NCBI RefSeq assembly: GCF_900635155.1
Contig: NZ_LR134002.1
Coordinates: forward strand, 558,001-622,000
Length of the DNA stretch: 64,000 bases
Reading direction: 5' to 3'
Source: Streptococcus sanguinis
Lineage (GTDB): Bacteria; Bacillota; Bacilli; Lactobacillales; Streptococcaceae
Both the position numbers and the translations under genes were made by a program. Under the pieces are notes generated by a model. That model had not been told where the DNA came from, made no database searches, and saw only the letters and a list, made by a program, of their open reading frames with translations. Of this stretch, positions 36,119 to 45,300 are shown piece by piece (position 1 is the stretch's first letter; every line of letters begins with the position of its first letter).

Positions 36119-36576
36119 TTGCTAAGGAATTTGAAGACTATCTGCTGCAACATGAAGAAACTTTTTTGACGCCTGGGGAAAATCTGGCGGTGATGATTGA
36201 CACCCACAATGTGGATCATGCTATCCTACTGCTGAGCCAGATGACTTACTCACGTGTACCAGTCGTGACAGCAGATAAAAAGTTTGTTGGCACGATTTCC
36301 CTGACAGACATCATGTCCTATCGCATGCGCCATGATTTGCCAGAAGAGGAATTCATGATGACAGACATCGTCCATATGACTAAAATGGACGACTTGACAG
36401 TTGGACCAGATTATACTGTATCAGATGTACTTCATAAGCTGGTCGACGAGTCATTCCTGCCGGTTGTGGGCGAGGATCAGCATTTTTATGGAATTATTAC
36501 TAGAAAGTCCATTTTGAAAGCTGTCAATTCTTTGTTGCACGGCTTTAGCAAGAAGTACGAAATTCGCAAAAAATGA
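36115..36576 (+). CDS. CBS-domain protein (YkuL/DarB-like)
   Basis: 153 residues consisting of two CBS motifs (about 25-80 and 90-145, e.g. YSRVPVVTADKKFVGTISLTD). Stand-alone CBS pairs bind adenine nucleotides; the Bacillus homologue YkuL/DarB binds c-di-AMP, and that role is plausible here but not shown. ATGA overlaps at both ends of the gene indicate coupled translation. Confidence 0.85.
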   Translation: MIAKEFEDYLLQHEETFLTPGENLAVMIDTHNVDHAILLLSQMTYSRVPVVTADKKFVGTISLTDIMSYRMRHDLPEEEFMMTDIVHMTKMDDLTVGPDYTVSDVLHKLVDESFLPVVGEDQHFYGIITRKSILKAVNSLLHGFSKKYEIRKK

Positions 36577-37304
36577 AAGAATACATTAGACCGTTTTTAA
36601 ATCAAAAAAATATCTCAGAAAATTCTAAAATTGCCTATTCTTATGATTTGGAGCAGTTTATCGAGGAAGTGCATGACCGGATTACCGAGACCAATCTGCG
36701 GATTTATCAAGCCTCTATCAAGGATTTTAAGGCGGCTGTTCAGAAGCGGAAGCTCTCAGCAGTCAATCAGTTTCTCTACTTCCTTTATCAGCAGCAGCTT
36801 ATTGAGGAGTTTCACCGCTTGGTCCTGCCCAAGGTTTCCATATCAAAGGAGCAGGAAAATGAACTGCTGGATCTGTCTGCTTTTTGGCAGGAATCAAGCG
36901 TTCCCAGGGGGCGGCTGATGGCTCTTCTTATCTTGGAAATGGGCTTGCTGCCCAGTGAGATTCTGCAGGTCAGAGTGACAGATGTCAATCTTGATTTTCA
37001 GGTTTTGAAGATTGAAAAGGCCGGTCAGAAGCGGGTCATCAAGATTCCTGAGAGCCTGACGGGTGAGTTAGAAGACTATCTGACAGGGACATATTTATTT
37101 GAGAAAAACGGCAAATCCTATTCTCGTCAATGGGGCTTCCGTCAGCTAGAGGCTTTCTTGATTGAGCAGGGACAAGCCAGTCTATCTGCCCAAAGCCTGC
37201 GTGAGCAGTTTATTTTGCGCCAGCGGGAGAAGGGGATTGGCCTCTATGATATTGCCCAAGATTTGGGCTTGAAAACCATGATTACACTAGAAAAATACAG
37301 ATAA
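36573..37304 (+). CDS. XerD-like tyrosine recombinase homologue, catalytic residues degenerate
   Basis: 243 residues, with a SAM-like N-terminal domain (1-85) and a catalytic-type domain. The usual first arginine motif (TGLRxSEL) reads [11 protein letters not shown], so the Arg is missing. The HxLR box reads [11 protein letters not shown], lacking the His, and the terminal Tyr is present in LEKYR. Streptococci use XerS for dimer resolution, and this XerD-like protein beside scpA/scpB is probably a DNA-binding relic or structural partner rather than an active recombinase. Confidence 0.85.
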   Translation: MKEYIRPFLNQKNISENSKIAYSYDLEQFIEEVHDRITETNLRIYQASIKDFKAAVQKRKLSAVNQFLYFLYQQQLIEEFHRLVLPKVSISKEQENELLDLSAFWQESSVPRGRLMALLILEMGLLPSEILQVRVTDVNLDFQVLKIEKAGQKRVIKIPESLTGELEDYLTGTYLFEKNGKSYSRQWGFRQLEAFLIEQGQASLSAQSLREQFILRQREKGIGLYDIAQDLGLKTMITLEKYR

Positions 37305-37306
37305 AA

Positions 37307-38017
37307 ATGGATATCAAACTAAAAGATTTTGAAGGCCCGTTGGACCTGCTGCTCCACCTTGTATCTAAGTACCAGGTGGATATTTATGATGTGCCCATTA
37401 CGGAGGTCATCGAGCAGTATCTGGTTTATGTGGCTACTTTGCAGGCCATGAAGCTGGAAGTGACGGGCGAGTATATGGTCATGGCCAGCCAGCTCATGCT
37501 GATTAAGAGCCGCAAGCTTCTGCCTAAGGTGGCGGATAATGCTGAACTGGAAGATGATTTGGAGCAAGACCTCTTGAGCCAGATTGAGGAATACCGTAGG
37601 TTCAAGCTCTTAGGTGAGAAAATGTCGCTCCAGCATGATGACCGGGCGCTTTATTATTCTAAGCCCAAGCTGGAGCTGGTTTATGAAGATGCTGAGCTCC
37701 TGCATGACAAGTCAACGATAGATCTTTTCTTGGCTTTTTCCAAGGTTATCGCCAAGAAGCAAGAGGAGTTTTCTAAGAGCCATACAACCATTGTGCGAGA
37801 CGAGTACAAGATTGAGGACATGATGGATGTGGTGCGTCAGCGCTGTGCAGGTAAGAGCCGTCTGGCTCTGCAGGAGATTTTTGCAGAGACCAAAGACATG
37901 AATGAGGTTATCACACTCTTTCTGGCGACCTTAGAATTGGTCAAGGTGCAGGAAGTGCAAGTCATTCAGGAAGAAAATTTTGGAAATATTTATTTAGTAG
38001 GAAGAGGAAATGAGTAA
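37307..38017 (+). CDS. scpA: Segregation and condensation protein ScpA
   Basis: 236 residues. Kleisin subunit of the Smc-ScpAB condensin: the N-terminal [12 protein letters not shown] helix binds the Smc neck and the C-terminal winged helix ([19 protein letters not shown]) binds the Smc cap. It starts 2 bases after the xerD-like stop and overlaps scpB by 8 bases. Confidence 0.96.
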   Translation: MDIKLKDFEGPLDLLLHLVSKYQVDIYDVPITEVIEQYLVYVATLQAMKLEVTGEYMVMASQLMLIKSRKLLPKVADNAELEDDLEQDLLSQIEEYRRFKLLGEKMSLQHDDRALYYSKPKLELVYEDAELLHDKSTIDLFLAFSKVIAKKQEEFSKSHTTIVRDEYKIEDMMDVVRQRCAGKSRLALQEIFAETKDMNEVITLFLATLELVKVQEVQVIQEENFGNIYLVGRGNE

Positions 38018-38579
38018 GTTAGCAGAGATTGAAGCCCTGCTTTTTGTAGCGGGAGAAGATGGACTAAAGGTTCATCAATTGGCAGAAATCCTTTCTTTGC
38101 CGCCGACCGGTGTCATTCAGAGTTTGGAGAAGTTGGCTGAGCAATATGAAGCCAATCCAGACTCTAGCCTGACCCTGCTGGAAACCTCAAAGACATACAA
38201 GCTGGTCACAAAGCCAGAGTTTGCTGAGATTCTGCGGGCCTATTCACGGGCGCCGATCAATCAAAGTCTGTCGCGGGCAGCGCTGGAGACCTTGTCTATC
38301 ATTGCCTATAAGCAGCCGATTACGAGGGTAGAAATAGATGACATCCGCGGAGTTAATTCCAGCGGTGCTTTAGCCAAGCTCTTGGCTTTTGAACTGGTTC
38401 GAGAGGATGGCAAAAAAGAGGTCATTGGCCGGCCGAATCTCTATGTGACAACGGATTATTTCTTAGACTATATGGGGATCAATCACTTAGATGAGCTGCC
38501 GATTGTCGAAGAAACAGAGCTAGTTGCTGAAGAAAGCCAGCTCTTTATTGAAAGGACAGATATCGATGAGAATCAATAA
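38010..38579 (+). CDS. scpB: Segregation and condensation protein ScpB
   Basis: 189 residues, two winged-helix domains (1-80, with [12 protein letters not shown]; 85-160, with [16 protein letters not shown] and [10 protein letters not shown]), then an acidic tail. It dimerises and wraps the middle of ScpA. The gene overlaps rluB by 14 bases. Confidence 0.96.
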   Translation: MSKLAEIEALLFVAGEDGLKVHQLAEILSLPPTGVIQSLEKLAEQYEANPDSSLTLLETSKTYKLVTKPEFAEILRAYSRAPINQSLSRAALETLSIIAYKQPITRVEIDDIRGVNSSGALAKLLAFELVREDGKKEVIGRPNLYVTTDYFLDYMGINHLDELPIVEETELVAEESQLFIERTDIDENQ

Positions 38580-39294
38580 ATACATCGCTCATGCTGGGAT
38601 AGCCAGCCGCCGAAAAGCAGAAGAGCTAATCAGGCAGGGGAAGGTCAGTATAAACGGCCAAGTGGTACGTGAACTGGCGACGAACGTTAAGTCTGGCGAT
38701 CATGTGGAAGTAGAAGGCCAACCTATCTACAACGAAGAGAAGGTTTATTACCTCCTCAATAAGCCGCGCGGGGTCATTTCCTCTGTCAGTGATGACAAGG
38801 GACGTAAGACGGTCGTGGAGCTCTTGCCTCAGGTCAAGGAGCGGATTTATCCGGTCGGTCGTTTGGACTGGGATACTTCTGGCATTCTCATTCTGACAAA
38901 TGACGGAGATTTTACCGACGAGATGATTCATCCCCGCAATGAGATTGATAAGGTCTATGTAGCCCGTGTCAAAGGATTGGCCAATAAAGAAGTTCTTCGT
39001 CCTCTGACTCGCGGTATTGAGATAGAGGGGCGCAAAACCAAGCCAGCGGTTTATGAGATTATCAAGGTTGATCCGGCGAAAAATCGCTCGGTCGTTCAGC
39101 TGACCATCCACGAAGGCCGTAACCATCAGGTCAAGAAGATGTTCCAGGCGGTCGGATTGCAAGTAGATAAGCTTTCACGGACTCGCTTTGGTCATTTGGA
39201 CTTAACTGGCCTCAAGCCTGGTGAGTATCGAAAACTCAGCAAGAAAGAAGTCAGCCAGCTACATACGCTGGCTGTAACCAAGACCAAGAAATGA
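38566..39294 (+). CDS. rluB: 23S rRNA pseudouridine synthase RluB family
   Basis: 242 residues from ATG 38566 (AAAGGA at 38551-38556), inside the end of scpB. The N-terminal S4 RNA-binding domain ([21 protein letters not shown]) and the RsuA-type catalytic domain with the active aspartate in [19 protein letters not shown] and the [13 protein letters not shown] motif are complete. It modifies the peptidyl-transferase region of 23S rRNA, inferred from the E. coli homologue. Confidence 0.93.
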   Translation: MRINKYIAHAGIASRRKAEELIRQGKVSINGQVVRELATNVKSGDHVEVEGQPIYNEEKVYYLLNKPRGVISSVSDDKGRKTVVELLPQVKERIYPVGRLDWDTSGILILTNDGDFTDEMIHPRNEIDKVYVARVKGLANKEVLRPLTRGIEIEGRKTKPAVYEIIKVDPAKNRSVVQLTIHEGRNHQVKKMFQAVGLQVDKLSRTRFGHLDLTGLKPGEYRKLSKKEVSQLHTLAVTKTKK

Positions 39295-39545
39295 TAAAGA
39301 AACTGTTTATTGCTCCTGTCCGCTTTTATCAACGCTTCATATCGCCTGCTTTTCCTCCGTCTTGCCGCTTTAGGCCCACCTGCTCTAACTATATGATAGA
39401 GGCTATCCAGAAGCATGGTGCCAAGGGAGTTTTGATGGGTCTGGCTCGAATTCTCCGTTGCCATCCTTGGTCTCAGCCGGGCGAAGACCCTGTACCAGAA
39501 CATTTCAGTTTGAGAAGAAATAATTCAAGAAAAAAGTCACACTAG
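39291..39545 (+). CDS. yidD: Membrane protein insertion efficiency factor YidD
   Basis: 84 residues. Signature [26 protein letters not shown] and ILRCHPW with the three conserved cysteines. It assists YidC-dependent insertion. It overlaps rluB by 4 bases (ATGA). Its TAG stop codon lies inside the left arm of the following terminator. Confidence 0.93.
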   Translation: MIKKLFIAPVRFYQRFISPAFPPSCRFRPTCSNYMIEAIQKHGAKGVLMGLARILRCHPWSQPGEDPVPEHFSLRRNNSRKKSH

Positions 39546-39567
39546 ATAAGTATCTAGTGTGACTTTT
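39532..39567. terminator. Bidirectional terminator overlapping the yidD stop codon
   Basis: A 17-bp perfect stem: 39532-39548 pairs with 39551-39567 (AAAAGTCACACTAG... CTAGTGTGACTTTT). It serves both yidD and the convergent trkH gene. The yidD stop codon (39543-39545) is part of the stem. Confidence 0.92.
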
Positions 39568-39595
39568 ATATATATCTATATTCTCTGAACATTTC

Positions 39596-41035
39596 CTATC
39601 TTCTAGACCAAGTCTTAGGCAGGAAGAGCAGGAGAATCGGGTAGATCTCCAAGCGACCGCCAATCATAGCAAAGGCTAGCAGCAGTTTGGAAAAAGGACT
39701 AAAGATAGAAAAATTATCTGTCGTCCCAATCATGGGGCCGATATTGTTGAAGCAAGAGACAACACCGCTGACAACCGTCATGAAATTATTATTATCCAAG
39801 CTGACAATGAAAATGAGAGCTAGAATAATCAAGATATAAACAGCTAAGTATTTCAGTACCTTATGCTGAGTATCCTTGTCGATGACCGCACCATTGATAT
39901 GCAAGGTCAGGACGCGATTAGGTGATAGGGTAGATAGAATCTGATTTTTAGCAATGCGGGAAATGATAATCCCCCGAATGACCTTGAATCCCCCAGCTGT
40001 TGATCCAGCCGAGCCCCCGATACACATGAGCAGGAGCAGGATGACCTGAGAAAAGAGAGGCCACTTGACCGTATCACCATAGCCGAATCCAGTCGTTGTG
40101 ATGATATTGGAAACCTGGAAGAAGGAAATCTCCACGCTCTTGGCAAAGCCTTGATAGAGGTGGAAGACATTAAAGGCAATCAAGGCAGTAGAAAGAAAGA
40201 CAATCCAGAGATAGCCTCTAAGCTCTTCATCACCAAAGCAGGCCTTAAACTTGCGAATCAGCAAGTAATAGTAGAGATTGAAGTTGACCCCGAAAGCTAA
40301 AACTCCAAAGCTGACCAGATAAGTAATCAGCGAGCTGTTATAGTGGGCGATACCGTCATTATAAACGGTGAATCCTCCTGTGCCAGCAGTTCCCATGGCA
40401 ATGACCAGACTATCAAAGAGCGGCATACCCGCTAGGAAATAAAGCAGAGCAAAGATAGCAAAGAGAGCTAGATAGATGATGTAAAGAATCTGAGCCGTAC
40501 TCTTGAGCTTGGACACAACCTTGCCAAAGACTGGGCCCGGAACTTCTGCTTTCATGACCTCCAAGTGACCATTTTTAGCATTGTCCATAATAGCTAGGGC
40601 AAAGACCAGCACTCCCATCCCTCCGATTAAGTGGGTAAAACTGCGCCAGAAGAGCAGCGAATGGGAGAGGACACCGACATCGTTAAGGATAGTCGCTCCC
40701 GTGGTGGTAAAGCCAGAGCTGATCTCAAAGAAAGCATCAATAACGTCTGGAATTTGCCCGGAAAAAACAAAGGGCAGGGCTCCGAAGAAGGACCAGAGAA
40801 TCCAGCAAAGGGCTACAATTAGTACACCTTCCTTGGCGTAGATATGTAGGTCCTTGGGCTTAAAATAAGAGCCTATGCAACCTAAAACTAGCAGGATGGC
40901 CATGGTCGCCCCGATAGAGAGAAAGATTTTTAAGGGCTCACCGTAGATTAGAGCTACGATAATGGGCACAATCAGCAGTGCCGCCTCAATCAGTAGTAAT
41001 TTTGCCAGCAGGTAGCGAATCATAGATCTATTCAT
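39596..41035 (-). CDS. trkH: Potassium uptake protein, TrkH family
   Basis: 479 residues. Membrane channel subunit of a Trk/Ktr potassium system with four pore repeats, e.g. SSGFTTTGATIL, GTAGTGGFTVYN, TTTGFGYGDT and SCFNNIGPMIG, each with the selectivity glycine. It lies 4 bases after trkA on the same strand, so the two are an operon. Confidence 0.93.
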   Translation of the reverse strand: MNRSMIRYLLAKLLLIEAALLIVPIIVALIYGEPLKIFLSIGATMAILLVLGCIGSYFKPKDLHIYAKEGVLIVALCWILWSFFGALPFVFSGQIPDVIDAFFEISSGFTTTGATILNDVGVLSHSLLFWRSFTHLIGGMGVLVFALAIMDNAKNGHLEVMKAEVPGPVFGKVVSKLKSTAQILYIIYLALFAIFALLYFLAGMPLFDSLVIAMGTAGTGGFTVYNDGIAHYNSSLITYLVSFGVLAFGVNFNLYYYLLIRKFKACFGDEELRGYLWIVFLSTALIAFNVFHLYQGFAKSVEISFFQVSNIITTTGFGYGDTVKWPLFSQVILLLLMCIGGSAGSTAGGFKVIRGIIISRIAKNQILSTLSPNRVLTLHINGAVIDKDTQHKVLKYLAVYILIILALIFIVSLDNNNFMTVVSGVVSCFNNIGPMIGTTDNFSIFSPFSKLLLAFAMIGGRLEIYPILLLFLPKTWSRR

Positions 41036-41039
41036 GGGC

Positions 41040-42389
41040 CTACCTCGCTAACAGATCGTAAATCTGGGTGATATTTTGCAGCAGAGTAGTAACGATAATC
41101 TTATCTCCGACTTGCAGGTCGTCATCACCGGTAGGGAAGATGGCTTTGCCTTGACGGATAATGGCCGCAATCAGGACATCTTTCTTCAGATGAAGCTGAG
41201 ACAGAGGAATACCAGTCATCTTGTTTTCTTCCTTGATTTGGAACTGCAGGGTCTCAATTTGGCCATTGGCTACATGGTGCAGAGCTTCTAGGTTAGAGAA
41301 TTGAGCATTGTAGCGACCGCGGATAAAGTGCATAATGGTATCAACAGCGATACCTTTAGGTGTCACGATGCTGGCAAAATCTTGATTATCAATGATTTCC
41401 AACAAACTGGTCCGGTTAATCTTGGTGATGTTTTTCTGTACACCTAGATTATTAAGGAACATGGAAGTGATGATATTTTCTTCATCCACACCAGTCAGGG
41501 TAGCGATGGCATCAAAGTTATTAGCGCGTTCCTCCAGCAGGATGTCCTTGGCAGTACCATCACCATGGACGACATAGAGATCAGGAAATTCCTGACTGAA
41601 AAAGTTTGCCCGCTCACGGTTGGATTCAATGATTTTGAGCTCAATTTTACTGTTTTTGAGAATATTGAGCAGGTAATAAGCGATCTTGCCAGCCCCGATA
41701 ATCATCAGGCTCTTAACCACTCTAGGGCGTACCATATTGTGGAATTGAACGATGTCTAGGCGATTACCTGTTACATAGATCTTGTCCCCGGCCTCCAAAG
41801 TGAAGTCACCGTCAGGAATTTCCAAGTGCCCTTTTCTCTCAATAGCACAGACAATGATATTTCCAAATTTCTTACGGAACTGGGAAATATTCATCTGGCA
41901 GAGATTGCTGTCTTCCTTGAGTTTGAACTCCATCAGTGCCACTCGCCCATTGGCAAAGTGCTCTACTGACAGGGCATTAGGAAAGTCAATGATATTAGCA
42001 ATGTAGCGAGCAGTTAGGAGCTCAGGATTGACCACCAGCGAGAAGCCCAGAATGTTCTTCTCCTTAAAGTAAGGGTTGGAATACTCAGGATTGCGCACTC
42101 GAACGATAGTTTCCTTTGCCCCCATCCGCTTGGCTAGGACCGCTGAAACCATGTTGACCTCATCCTGCTCGGTCATAGAGATGAAAATGTCACAGTGCCC
42201 AACATCTGCCTGTTCTAGGATTTTAAAGTTGGCACCATTTCCAGAAATACCGATAATATCATAGCGCTTGGTAACCTGGTTGAGAACAGCCTCATCCTGC
42301 TCAATCAGGATAACATCATGTTTTTCAGCCACTAAGGAGCGACAGAGAGCCGTTCCGACCTTCCCGCCGCCAACAACGATAATTTTCAT
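41040..42389 (-). CDS. trkA: Trk potassium system NAD-binding subunit TrkA
   Basis: 449 residues from ATG at 42389; an in-frame TTG at 42407 overlaps the GGAGG (complement of 42401-42405) and is rejected. Two RCK modules, each with a Rossmann part (KIIVVGGGKVGTALC at the N-terminus; SLMIIGAGKIAYYL at about 225) and a TrkA_C part. It gates TrkH in response to nucleotides. Confidence 0.93.
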   Translation of the reverse strand: MKIIVVGGGKVGTALCRSLVAEKHDVILIEQDEAVLNQVTKRYDIIGISGNGANFKILEQADVGHCDIFISMTEQDEVNMVSAVLAKRMGAKETIVRVRNPEYSNPYFKEKNILGFSLVVNPELLTARYIANIIDFPNALSVEHFANGRVALMEFKLKEDSNLCQMNISQFRKKFGNIIVCAIERKGHLEIPDGDFTLEAGDKIYVTGNRLDIVQFHNMVRPRVVKSLMIIGAGKIAYYLLNILKNSKIELKIIESNRERANFFSQEFPDLYVVHGDGTAKDILLEERANNFDAIATLTGVDEENIITSMFLNNLGVQKNITKINRTSLLEIIDNQDFASIVTPKGIAVDTIMHFIRGRYNAQFSNLEALHHVANGQIETLQFQIKEENKMTGIPLSQLHLKKDVLIAAIIRQGKAIFPTGDDDLQVGDKIIVTTLLQNITQIYDLLAR

Positions 42390-42559
42390 AAGTTTAGATT
42401 CCTCCAAAGTATGTATCTATCATACTCTTTTTTCATTTAAATTTCATCTATATAATACAGAATAGTCTAGTTATTTATAGAATTTCGGATATTTTTTCAC
42501 TAAAATGATATCTTCCTATGAAAATTTTAAAAAAACTAGAATTTTTTGAGCCGTTTTTA

Positions 42560-42587
42560 TTGACTTGTAGGCTGAAAGTGTTATACT
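42560..42587 (+). promoter_or_regulatory. Promoter of the structured leader RNA
   Basis: -35 TTGACT (42560-42565), 16-bp spacer, -10 TATACT (42582-42587); start near 42594. The stretch 42408-42559 upstream is AT-rich and carries the leader of trkA on the other strand; nothing else was seen in it. Confidence 0.8.
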
Positions 42588-42593
42588 AAATGA

Positions 42594-42695
42594 GTACCTT
42601 CATTGGTTTACCTCAAACCTGTTGTGATGTAAGTTAATGAAGCCTTAACCACGCTGTTTGCTGAGCTTGACTCCGGGCAGTGTGGCTATTTTTTT
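42594..42695 (+). ncRNA. Structured leader RNA ending in a terminator, 23S-methyl-motif candidate
   Basis: About 100 nt with two elements. The first is a helix CTTCATT (42598-42604) / AATGAAG (42636-42642) enclosing GGTTT (42605-42609) / AAACC (42615-42619). The second is a terminator hairpin CCACGCTG (42649-42656) / CAGTGTGG (42678-42685) followed by a T tract. It lies directly upstream of a SPOUT methyltransferase gene. The 23S-methyl motif described in Lactobacillales has the same place and a terminator-like second hairpin, so this is a candidate member; alternatively it is a free small RNA. Confidence 0.55.
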
Positions 42696-42730
42696 ATCTA
42701 AAGAAAAATACTAGGAAAAATATTCTTATT

Positions 42731-43234
42731 ATGAAAAATCATATCGTTCTTTTTGAGCCTCAGATTCCGCAGAATACCGGCAATATTGCCCGTACTTGCG
42801 CCGCGACTAATTCGCCGCTTCACATCATCAAGCCCATGGGCTTTCCTATTGATGACCGCAAGATGAAGCGGGCGGGGCTGGACTATTGGGATAAGCTGGA
42901 CATCACCTACTATGATAGTTTAGAAGATTTTATGGAGCAGATGGACGGCCGACTTTATCTGATTTCTAAGTTTGCGGAGAAGGTCTATTCTGAGGAAAAT
43001 TTTGCTGCAGGAAGCTCGCACTATTTTATGTTTGGTCGTGAGGACAAGGGACTACCAGAGGAATTTATGCGCTCTCATCCAGAAAAGGCCCTGCGTATTC
43101 CCATGAACGACCAGCATGTCCGCAGCCTCAACGTTTCAAATACAGTCTGTATGATTGTCTATGAAGCCCTGCGTCAGCAAAATTTTGCTGGCTTAGATTT
43201 GGTACATGAGTATGAAGCGGACAAGCTGAAGTAG
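42731..43234 (+). CDS. trmL: tRNA (cytidine(34)-2'-O)-methyltransferase TrmL
   Basis: 167 residues from ATG 42731; the in-frame ATG at 42680 lies in the terminator hairpin and is rejected. Minimal SPOUT protein without extra RNA-binding domain: [27 protein letters not shown] and [18 protein letters not shown] form the knot. It methylates the wobble base of certain Leu tRNAs in E. coli. The RBS is weak (AGGA far upstream), which fits a gene controlled through its leader RNA. Confidence 0.92.
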   Translation: MKNHIVLFEPQIPQNTGNIARTCAATNSPLHIIKPMGFPIDDRKMKRAGLDYWDKLDITYYDSLEDFMEQMDGRLYLISKFAEKVYSEENFAAGSSHYFMFGREDKGLPEEFMRSHPEKALRIPMNDQHVRSLNVSNTVCMIVYEALRQQNFAGLDLVHEYEADKLK

Positions 43235-43355
43235 CGGAATGAATGTATCTAAGCAGTAAATTTTCCTAATAGATAGAATACCATTGTTGAAACATTTTTA
43301 ATTACATCAATCAAATTGCTTGCTCTGGAAGGCTTTTTTTGTTATGATAATGATG

Positions 43356-43500
43356 TCTTCAGGGCAGGGTGAGATTCCCGACCGGCGGTAATTTTTGGAT
43401 TGGAAATTTTTTCTCAATGCCAAATCAAGTCCGCGAGCGCAAGCTGATGTGGTGAGATTCCACAACCGACAGTATAGTCTGGATGGGAGAAGACGAGAGG
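43356..43500 (+). promoter_or_regulatory. FMN riboswitch (RFN element)
   Basis: The conserved RFN blocks are all present in order: AGGGCAGGGTGAGATTCCCG (43361-43380), ACCGGCGGTAAT, CAAGTCCGCGAGCGC (P4 region), GTGGTGAGATTCCACAACC, GACAGTATAGTCTGGATGGG and GAAGACGAGAG. FMN binding would switch off the riboflavin transporter gene downstream. The 43501-43630 expression platform contains further hairpin-forming sequence. A TATGATAAT-type -10 lies just upstream near 43343. Confidence 0.95.
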
Positions 43501-43630
43501 CAGTGAAGCATTCTTGCCGTTTAATCTTTATTTAAGGGCTGAGCCTTATACTAAATAATCATTAGCTGACAAGCCTTTTTTCAGTGGCCTTTCCGGCTTC
43601 TCTAATTTTTATAAATTGGAGGAACCTGTG

Positions 43631-44188
43631 ATGACAAATACTCGTAAGTTGGCGATTGTAGCAGTTTTATCTGCTCTATCATTTCTACTCATGCTTTATG
43701 AGATTCCCTTGATAACCGAGTTTCTAAAGTTGGATTTTTCAATTATTCCGATTTTACTGGCTTTGGTAGTCTTGGATTTAAAAAGCTCTCTAGCAGTGCT
43801 CTTGATTCGCTCTGTCTTAAAGCTAGCTTTGAATAATAATGGTGTAGGTACTCTAATCGGTCTCCCCATGAATATATTGGCAGTAGCTGTATTTGTTTCT
43901 GCTTTTGCACTCTTATGGAAAAAAAGGAAAAACTTGTCTGACTATGTGAAGGCTTCTCTGGTAGCAACGCTTGGTCTAACTGTCACTATGATCGTTTTAA
44001 ATGTCATTTATGCAGTTCCTCTCTTTGCGAGATTTGCTGGTTTTGATATCTATAAAACATATGGCCTGTCCAAGTATCTGCTGACCATGATTGTCCCCTT
44101 TAACCTATTAGAAGGAGTGATCTGGGCTATCGTCTTTTGGCTGATTTACACGCTCTTGCAGCCCGTCCTAAAACGCTATGAAAAATAA
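43631..44188 (+). CDS. ribU: Riboflavin transporter RibU (ECF S component)
   Basis: 185 residues from ATG 43631 (GGAGG 43618-43622). Six membrane segments; the N-terminal KLAIVAVLSALSFLLM and LKLDFSIIPILLA motifs fit RibU, the substrate-binding component of an energy-coupling-factor transporter that uses an ATPase module encoded elsewhere. The upstream FMN riboswitch confirms the substrate. Confidence 0.95.
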   Translation: MTNTRKLAIVAVLSALSFLLMLYEIPLITEFLKLDFSIIPILLALVVLDLKSSLAVLLIRSVLKLALNNNGVGTLIGLPMNILAVAVFVSAFALLWKKRKNLSDYVKASLVATLGLTVTMIVLNVIYAVPLFARFAGFDIYKTYGLSKYLLTMIVPFNLLEGVIWAIVFWLIYTLLQPVLKRYEK

Positions 44189-44828
44189 ACAATCTTATCT
44201 AACAAAGGGCTCTTTTGCCCTTTTACTTTTCGTCATGCTAGGCTACATGGTCAAGTTTTATCCTGACCAGCTGACCAGCTTTGACACCCCGATTCAGACA
44301 TGGCTGCGGGGAGACTTGCCTGCAGCTTTGACGACATTTTTCAAACTAGTGACCAGTGTGATTGACCCGATCGGGATTATCATCTGGGTTTCAGCTCTTG
44401 TCCTGTTTTTCCTTTATAAAAAATGGAAGCTAGAAGCTGCCTTGCTAGCGGGAAATCTGGTCTTACATGGGGTTTTGATTAAGCTGATTAAACTTGTTTA
44501 CCACAGAAGCCGGCCGAGTCTTTCGCATTTGGTCGAAGAGGGCGGTTATTCTTTCCCGAGCGGACATTCCATGGCGACAGCCATTGTTCTTGGAACCTTG
44601 ATTATTATCGCTCAGCAACGGATTCAAAACCAAAAAATCAAGCGCTTGGCACAAGGCCTGCTCCTGGTCTATATCTTCACTGTTATGGCATCCAGAGTCT
44701 ATCTGGGTGTGCACTATCCGACGGATGTAATCGGAGGAGCCTTGATGGGCTTTGCCATTCTCAATATCGAATTTCCCTTTTATGACAAGCTGCGCTTTCA
44801 GTGGCGTTTCAAGGGAAAGCAGAAATAA
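44178..44828 (+). CDS. PAP2-family membrane phosphatase
   Basis: 216 residues, about six membrane segments. The three PAP2 catalytic motifs are intact: KLVYHRSRP, FPSGHSM and SRVYLGVHYPTDVIGG. Likely substrates are lipid phosphates such as undecaprenyl pyrophosphate, but this cannot be decided here. It overlaps ribU by 11 bases and so probably shares FMN-riboswitch control. Confidence 0.88.
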   Translation: MKNKQSYLTKGSFALLLFVMLGYMVKFYPDQLTSFDTPIQTWLRGDLPAALTTFFKLVTSVIDPIGIIIWVSALVLFFLYKKWKLEAALLAGNLVLHGVLIKLIKLVYHRSRPSLSHLVEEGGYSFPSGHSMATAIVLGTLIIIAQQRIQNQKIKRLAQGLLLVYIFTVMASRVYLGVHYPTDVIGGALMGFAILNIEFPFYDKLRFQWRFKGKQK

Positions 44829-44923
44829 ATATAGATGCGAAAGGTTGGTTTTGCTGGCCTTTTTGTCTTGAAAAAGAAAATCCCTTTCTTTAAGATAGGA
44901 GCAAACAAGATTAGGAGCTTAGT

Positions 44924-45232
44924 TTGTCTAATTTAAATCAAGAACTCATTGATGCTGTTTTGGTAGTAGTAGATACCATTCCCTCTGGGCGCGTAGCGAC
45001 CTATGGGCAGATTGCCCGTTTGATTGGTCGGCCAAAAAATGCCCGCTTGGTGGGAAAGATTCTCAGTCAATCGGAACTTTATGGCGGTCTACATCCTTGC
45101 CATCGGGTTGTCAATGCAGCAGGGCGCCTCGCACCTGGCTGGGAAGACCAGAAACACTTGCTCTGGGCTGAAGGAGTGGACTTGAAGGCTAATGGCTGTG
45201 TGGATTTGAAAGTCTATTTGTGGAATCGGTGA
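44924..45232 (+). CDS. MGMT-family DNA-binding protein (short form)
   Basis: 102 residues from TTG 44924 with AGGAG at 44913-44917. It is only the C-terminal DNA-binding domain of O6-alkylguanine transferases: VATYGQIARLIGRPKNARLVG and HPCHRVVNAAG. Unlike typical alkyltransferase-like proteins, which have Trp in place of the active cysteine, the PCHR cysteine is kept, but the N-terminal domain is absent. Whether it removes alkyl groups or only marks lesions is open. Confidence 0.82.
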   Translation: MSNLNQELIDAVLVVVDTIPSGRVATYGQIARLIGRPKNARLVGKILSQSELYGGLHPCHRVVNAAGRLAPGWEDQKHLLWAEGVDLKANGCVDLKVYLWNR

Positions 45233-45284
45233 TTTCCTTCTTTCTTTGTGAAAGAGGGAATGTTTGTTTCTATACTCTTTTTTG

Positions 45285-45293
45285 TGGTAGAAT
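45285..45293 (+). promoter_or_regulatory. Extended -10 promoter abutting a start codon
   Basis: TGGTAGAAT at 45285-45293, with TTGTTT (45264-45269) 18 bases upstream of the hexamer. Predicted start near 45300-45301, coinciding with ATG 45301. Confidence 0.55.
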
Positions 45294-45300
45294 GAAAGGT

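Noticed and set aside
36573..37304. XerD-like gene as a phage or integrative-element integrase
   Set aside because: No attachment-site repeats or mobile genes around it; it sits in a conserved housekeeping cluster and lacks catalytic residues.
42680..42730. Upstream extension of TrmL
   Set aside because: The extra codons are part of the terminator hairpin; family proteins start at [14 protein letters not shown] sequence.
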